Assembly (NCBI GenBank): GCA_021823825.1
Contig: JAKANJ010000002.1
Span: forward strand, 1 to 33,408
DNA: 33,408 nucleotides
From: a bacterium
GTDB lineage: Bacteria; Patescibacteriota; Minisyncoccia; Phycocordibacterales; UBA1550
Direction: 5' to 3'
Shown here: in pieces, positions 30,039-33,408 of the stretch
Layout: each line of letters opens with the position of its first letter
Numbering within the stretch: position 1 is the stretch's first letter
The notes under the pieces: generated by a model
What the model saw: only the letters and a program-made list of their open reading frames with translations
Databases searched by the model: none
What the model was told of the DNA's origin: nothing
Made by a program: the position numbers and the translations under genes

Positions 30039-33000
30039 CTATATAGCTTTACCATTCTCCAAGAGACTGACGTCGAGCGAAAGTCCGCGTAAGTAATTCA
30101 GGAGAACATTAAATGACTCAGGAACATTCATGTGAAGAGTTTCATTTCCTTTCACAATAGAGTCAAAGGCTTCAGAACGACCAAGGATATCATCTGACTT
30201 AATAGTAAGCATCTCTCGAAGCACTTCTGATGCTCCGTATCCTTCGAGTGCCCACACTTCCATTTCTCCAAAACGCTGACCTCCTCCCTGTGCTTTTCCT
30301 CCGAGTGGCTGTTGCGTGATAAGTGAGTATGGCCCAATTGAACGCATGTGAATCTTGTCCTCAACCATGTGGTTAAGTTTTAGAATATACATGTAACCAA
30401 CGGCAATATCCTGATCAAAACTTTCGCCTGTGCGGCCATCATATAGTTTCATCTTGCCATCTGGACGGTAACCTGCTTTTACAAGTTCCTCCTTAATTTC
30501 ATCAACGGTGGCTCCCATGAATGGAGGCACAATTGCCTGGTAGTCAAGAGTGTGCGCCGCAAGACCTAAGTGGAGTTCAAGGATCTGTCCAAGGTTCATA
30601 CGTGATGGCACACCAAGCGGAGTAAGAATCACATCAATAGGAGTACCGTCTGCCATGTATGGCATATCTTCTTCGGGAAGAATAACCGAGATAACACCCT
30701 TGTTTCCGTGACGACCTGCGAGTTTATCACCAACCGAAATGTTACGCACCTGTGCTACTTCGATATGGATGCGCTTGATGATACCGCTTTCAAGATTGTC
30801 GCCCTTCTCCCGTGAGAAGACTTTGATACCAATAACGCGACCTCGTTTGCCGTGATCCATGCGAAGTGATGTATCCTTTACGTCGCGGGCCTTGTCTCCA
30901 AAAATTGCACGAAGAAGGCGCTCCTCTGGCGTAAGTTCTGTCTCACCTTTTGGAGTAATTTTACCAACCAAGATATCCCCTGGATGTACTTGCGCTCCGA
31001 TACGGATGATACCGTCCTCGTCAAGGTCTTTTAGTTTTGCTTCGCCAACATTTGGAATATCATGCGTAGTTACTTCTGGTCCAAGCTTCGTGTCGCGAAC
31101 ATTCACTACGAACTCATCCATGTGGATTGACGTGAACTTGCTGTTCTTTACGAGACGTTCAGACAGGATGATAGCGTCCTCATAGTTTGAACCACCCCAT
31201 GACATAAAGGCAACAAGTGCATTTTGTCCAAGTGCGATCTGCCCACCATCAGATGATGATGTATCAGCAAGTGTTGCATGCTTTTTCACCTTGTCACCTA
31301 CGTTTACGATTGGACGCTGATGAAATGTGGTAAATCCGTTTGCACGAGAGAACGTCACGAGCTTATGCTCATAGTCTTTTCCCGATTCACCTTTCAAAAT
31401 AATTTTCTTTGCATCGGCGTATGTAATAGTACCAGCCTCATCAGCGATTACGAGACGACCCGTGTCGCGTGCGGCATCTGCTTCCATGCCTGTTGCAACA
31501 AGCGGAGCCTCCGGCAAAACACAAGGAATTCCTTGCTTCTGCATGTTGGAACCCATGAGCGCACGGTTTGCATTGTCGTGCTCAAGGAATGGGATCATTG
31601 ATGTTGCAATTGAAAATGCCTGGTTTGCTGCAATATCTATGTAGTGAACATCTGCACGCTCAACAAGCTCGGGGCGTCCTGCGCGGCGAGCTTCAACTTT
31701 TTCTTCAACAATTTGGTCTCCGTCAACCTTAAGTGCCATGTGTGCAATGTTGTACTGCTCCTCTTCAAGAGCATCCATGTACACGATTTCTTTGGTGATC
31801 TTGCCATCCTTTACTTTTGCGTAGGGTGTTTCAATCATTCCAAAATCATTTATGCGTGCATAAGATGAAAGGTGGAGGATAAGACCGATGTTCGGACCTT
31901 CTGGTGTATGGATTGGGCAAAGACGTCCGTAGTGCGAAGTGTGCACATCGCGAACTTCAATACCTGCTCGCTCGCGCGTTAAGCCCCCAGGGCCAAGCGC
32001 AGAAAAGGTTCGTAAAATTTCAATCTCCGAGAGAACGTTGTACTGAGCCATAAACTGAGAAAGCTGGTTCGTGGCAAAGAATTCCTTGAGACGTGCCTGG
32101 AGAGGGCGTGGACTGATAAATTGAACAGGCATTGTTGCCTCTGTGTCAATCGTAGACATACGGTCCTGGATGTTACGCTTCATCTGCGTCATACCAACGC
32201 GAATTTTTTGCTGAAGCATTTCACCGACTGAACGAATACGACGAGAGCCAAGGTGGTCAATATCATCTGGCATAGAACGAGGGGTTGCGTTGAGCTTCAC
32301 AATGTGTGAAACGATGAGAGCAACGTCCTCAGCATCAATGGTACGGCGTGCAACCTCCTCTTTTCCTAGTCCTCGATTAAAACGCTTATTGAATTTAAAT
32401 CGACCAACTTCTGAAAGGTCATACTTTTCTTTAGCAAAAATTGACTCAACAAAACCGCGAGCATTTTCTGGCGTAGCGAGATCACCATCGCGAAGTTTTT
32501 TATGAATCTCGATGTATGACTCGTCCTGTGTCTTTGCTGCATCCTTTGTGAGCGTGGTTTCAATTGCCTTCTTTGCGAGCTCATCTTTTGCAAACATTTT
32601 CAAAATTGCATCGTTGTCTTTGATGCCAAGCGCGCGCAAAAGTACCGTTACCGGGAATTTACGCTTCTTGTCGATGCGCACGTACACAGCACCGTCTGGG
32701 TCAGACTCTACTTCTACCCACGCGCCGCGACCTGGAATAATTTTGGCGCCAAAATATCGCTTACCTTTGAGCTCATCCACGGTAAAGGAAACACCGAAAG
32801 AACGTGAGATCTGTGGTACAACCACGCGTTCAACCCCGTTCACGATAAATGTACCGTGCGAGGTCATCATAGGAAAATCTGCCATGAAGATTTCCTGTTC
32901 CTTTTCTGTCTTAAACGTCTTGTTGATAAGTCGTACGCGAGCCTTCAGGGGCGCTTCGTAAGAAAGCTTATTTTCTTTTGCAAAATACTCGTCATATTTT

Positions 33001-33197
33001 GGCTCTGAAAGTTCGATGCCAATAAATTCGAGTTCAAACTTCTTCTCTGAGTAATCTTTAATCGGAGAAAATTCTTTAAATGCTTCTTTGAGTCCTTCTT
33101 CAAGAAGCCACTTGTAGGATTTCAAGTGGGTCTCAACTAAGTTCGGGAGTGTCACGAGCGGCTTTTTATACCGCGCAAAATATTTTTTCTCTCTCAT
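30039..33197 (-). CDS. rpoB: RNA polymerase beta subunit
   Basis: 1052 aa, shorter than the E. coli subunit and without its large insertions. Protrusion/lobe start with NGVERVVVPQISRSFGVSF. The rifampicin-pocket region is at 380-402, followed by LGPGGLTRERAG and HYGRLCPIHTPEGPNIGLI. The switch/flap region includes GRHGNKGVIS and GTPIDVILTPLGVPSRMNLGQ. The C-terminal anchor is GGKAQGGGQRFGEMEVWALEGYGA. The rifampicin cluster has unusual residues, reported separately. It is the first gene of the rpoB-rpoC pair. The upstream 85 nt, shared with a divergent gene, is AT-rich with a weak CATAAT box, and no ribosomal protein gene is next to it. Confidence 0.97.
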   Translation of the reverse strand: MREKKYFARYKKPLVTLPNLVETHLKSYKWLLEEGLKEAFKEFSPIKDYSEKKFELEFIGIELSEPKYDEYFAKENKLSYEAPLKARVRLINKTFKTEKEQEIFMADFPMMTSHGTFIVNGVERVVVPQISRSFGVSFTVDELKGKRYFGAKIIPGRGAWVEVESDPDGAVYVRIDKKRKFPVTVLLRALGIKDNDAILKMFAKDELAKKAIETTLTKDAAKTQDESYIEIHKKLRDGDLATPENARGFVESIFAKEKYDLSEVGRFKFNKRFNRGLGKEEVARRTIDAEDVALIVSHIVKLNATPRSMPDDIDHLGSRRIRSVGEMLQQKIRVGMTQMKRNIQDRMSTIDTEATMPVQFISPRPLQARLKEFFATNQLSQFMAQYNVLSEIEILRTFSALGPGGLTRERAGIEVRDVHTSHYGRLCPIHTPEGPNIGLILHLSSYARINDFGMIETPYAKVKDGKITKEIVYMDALEEEQYNIAHMALKVDGDQIVEEKVEARRAGRPELVERADVHYIDIAANQAFSIATSMIPFLEHDNANRALMGSNMQKQGIPCVLPEAPLVATGMEADAARDTGRLVIADEAGTITYADAKKIILKGESGKDYEHKLVTFSRANGFTTFHQRPIVNVGDKVKKHATLADTSSSDGGQIALGQNALVAFMSWGGSNYEDAIILSERLVKNSKFTSIHMDEFVVNVRDTKLGPEVTTHDIPNVGEAKLKDLDEDGIIRIGAQVHPGDILVGKITPKGETELTPEERLLRAIFGDKARDVKDTSLRMDHGKRGRVIGIKVFSREKGDNLESGIIKRIHIEVAQVRNISVGDKLAGRHGNKGVISVILPEEDMPYMADGTPIDVILTPLGVPSRMNLGQILELHLGLAAHTLDYQAIVPPFMGATVDEIKEELVKAGYRPDGKMKLYDGRTGESFDQDIAVGYMYILKLNHMVEDKIHMRSIGPYSLITQQPLGGKAQGGGQRFGEMEVWALEGYGASEVLREMLTIKSDDILGRSEAFDSIVKGNETLHMNVPESFNVLLNYLRGLSLDVSLLENGKAI

Positions 33198-33247
33198 AGG
33201 CTAATACCGAATATTATGTTAATGAAGTAGCCTAGATACTTTATGAA

Positions 33248-33276
33248 TTGATTGCGTGCCTCACTACTGGTATGAA
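33248..33276 (+). promoter_or_regulatory. Promoter of the gene at the right edge (leaderless)
   Basis: TTGATT (33248-33253), a 17-nt spacer and TATGAA (33271-33276), then 6 nt (GTAGGT) and the ATG at 33283. The same geometry as the other leaderless genes, with a weaker -10. Confidence 0.45.
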
Positions 33277-33282
33277 GTAGGT

Positions 33283-33408
33283 ATGGAGACTAAAGACAGC
33301 AAAAAACAAAAAGCATGGAATATCCACCTTTCTGATTCATCAAGGGTATCTAAAATGCTTCAATCTATGCAAATGCATAAACTAAGACCTTGTAATATAA
33401 TTGTAGCT
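33283..33408 (+). CDS. Start of an unknown gene (partial, 3' end off the window)
   Basis: The ATG at 33283 opens 42 codons to the window edge without a stop. The N-terminus is basic and polar (METKDSKKQKAWNIHL) and then SSRVSKMLQSMQMHKLRPCN. Hydrophobic residues begin at the edge (IIVA). It is divergent from rpoB. The family cannot be recognised from this fragment. Confidence 0.5.
   Translation, partial: METKDSKKQKAWNIHLSDSSRVSKMLQSMQMHKLRPCNIIVA

Noticed and set aside
1..33408. CRISPR arrays, IS elements, integrases, phage genes
   Set aside because: No regularly spaced repeats, transposase or recombinase motifs, or terminal inverted repeats with flanking duplications were seen.

Overview
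The window looks like a chromosomal segment of a small-genome bacterium, most likely a member of the Candidate Phyla Radiation (Patescibacteria, Parcubacteria-like). This is inferred from the dense packing of short genes, many small membrane-anchored proteins of unknown role, compact RNA polymerase subunits, and a protein set familiar from that group (NERD, VTT/DedA, AI-2E-type permease, type II thymidine kinase, membrane-anchored DsbA-like protein). TGA is used as a normal stop, which argues against the lineages that recode it. No rRNA, complete tRNA, IS element, phage gene or CRISPR array was seen.

Layout. 1-309: end of a membrane protein gene and a small acidic protein. 310-839: gene-poor stretch with TTAAGCAAAT repeats, a strong bidirectional terminator, a tRNA T-arm-like fragment and a long hairpin. 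840-2926: NERD protein, small membrane protein, SRPBCC protein, secreted protein. 2930-7440: guanylate kinase-like protein, DedA and AI-2E-type membrane proteins (minus strand), thymidine kinase, a trypsin-like protease and a zinc-ribbon protein. 7454-10895 (minus): a very unusual sensor kinase carrying an N-terminal flavin/NAD(P)H reductase module, then a nitronate monooxygenase-like enzyme. 11001-13928: small membrane and secreted proteins, a DoxX operon, a YdjM-like hydrolase and a SET-domain protein. 14046-19585 (plus): two tandem P-type ATPases related to P1B metal pumps but lacking the CPx motif, and an FAD-linked oxidase. 19634-21833 (minus): a zinc/manganese-type ABC permease and ATPase, and EngB. 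21935-23197 (plus): DsbA-like protein and an unknown protein. 23282-33197 (minus): rpoB, rpoC, dnaG, rpoD. The right edge holds the start of an unknown plus-strand gene.

How it works together. The right third is the core transcription/replication block. The rest is accessory, with a clear redox and metal flavour (flavoreductase-kinase, nitronate monooxygenase, DoxX, FAD oxidase, DsbA-like protein, metal-type ATPases and ABC transporter); a common pathway is only an inference.

Two gene-start architectures coexist. At least six genes have a TATAAT/TATACT -10 box exactly 6 nt before the ATG, so their mRNAs should be leaderless. Five other genes have real leaders with Shine-Dalgarno sequences, and are single-gene units mostly ended by GC-rich terminators. 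Most promoters carry an extended -10 (TGn) and weak -35 boxes.
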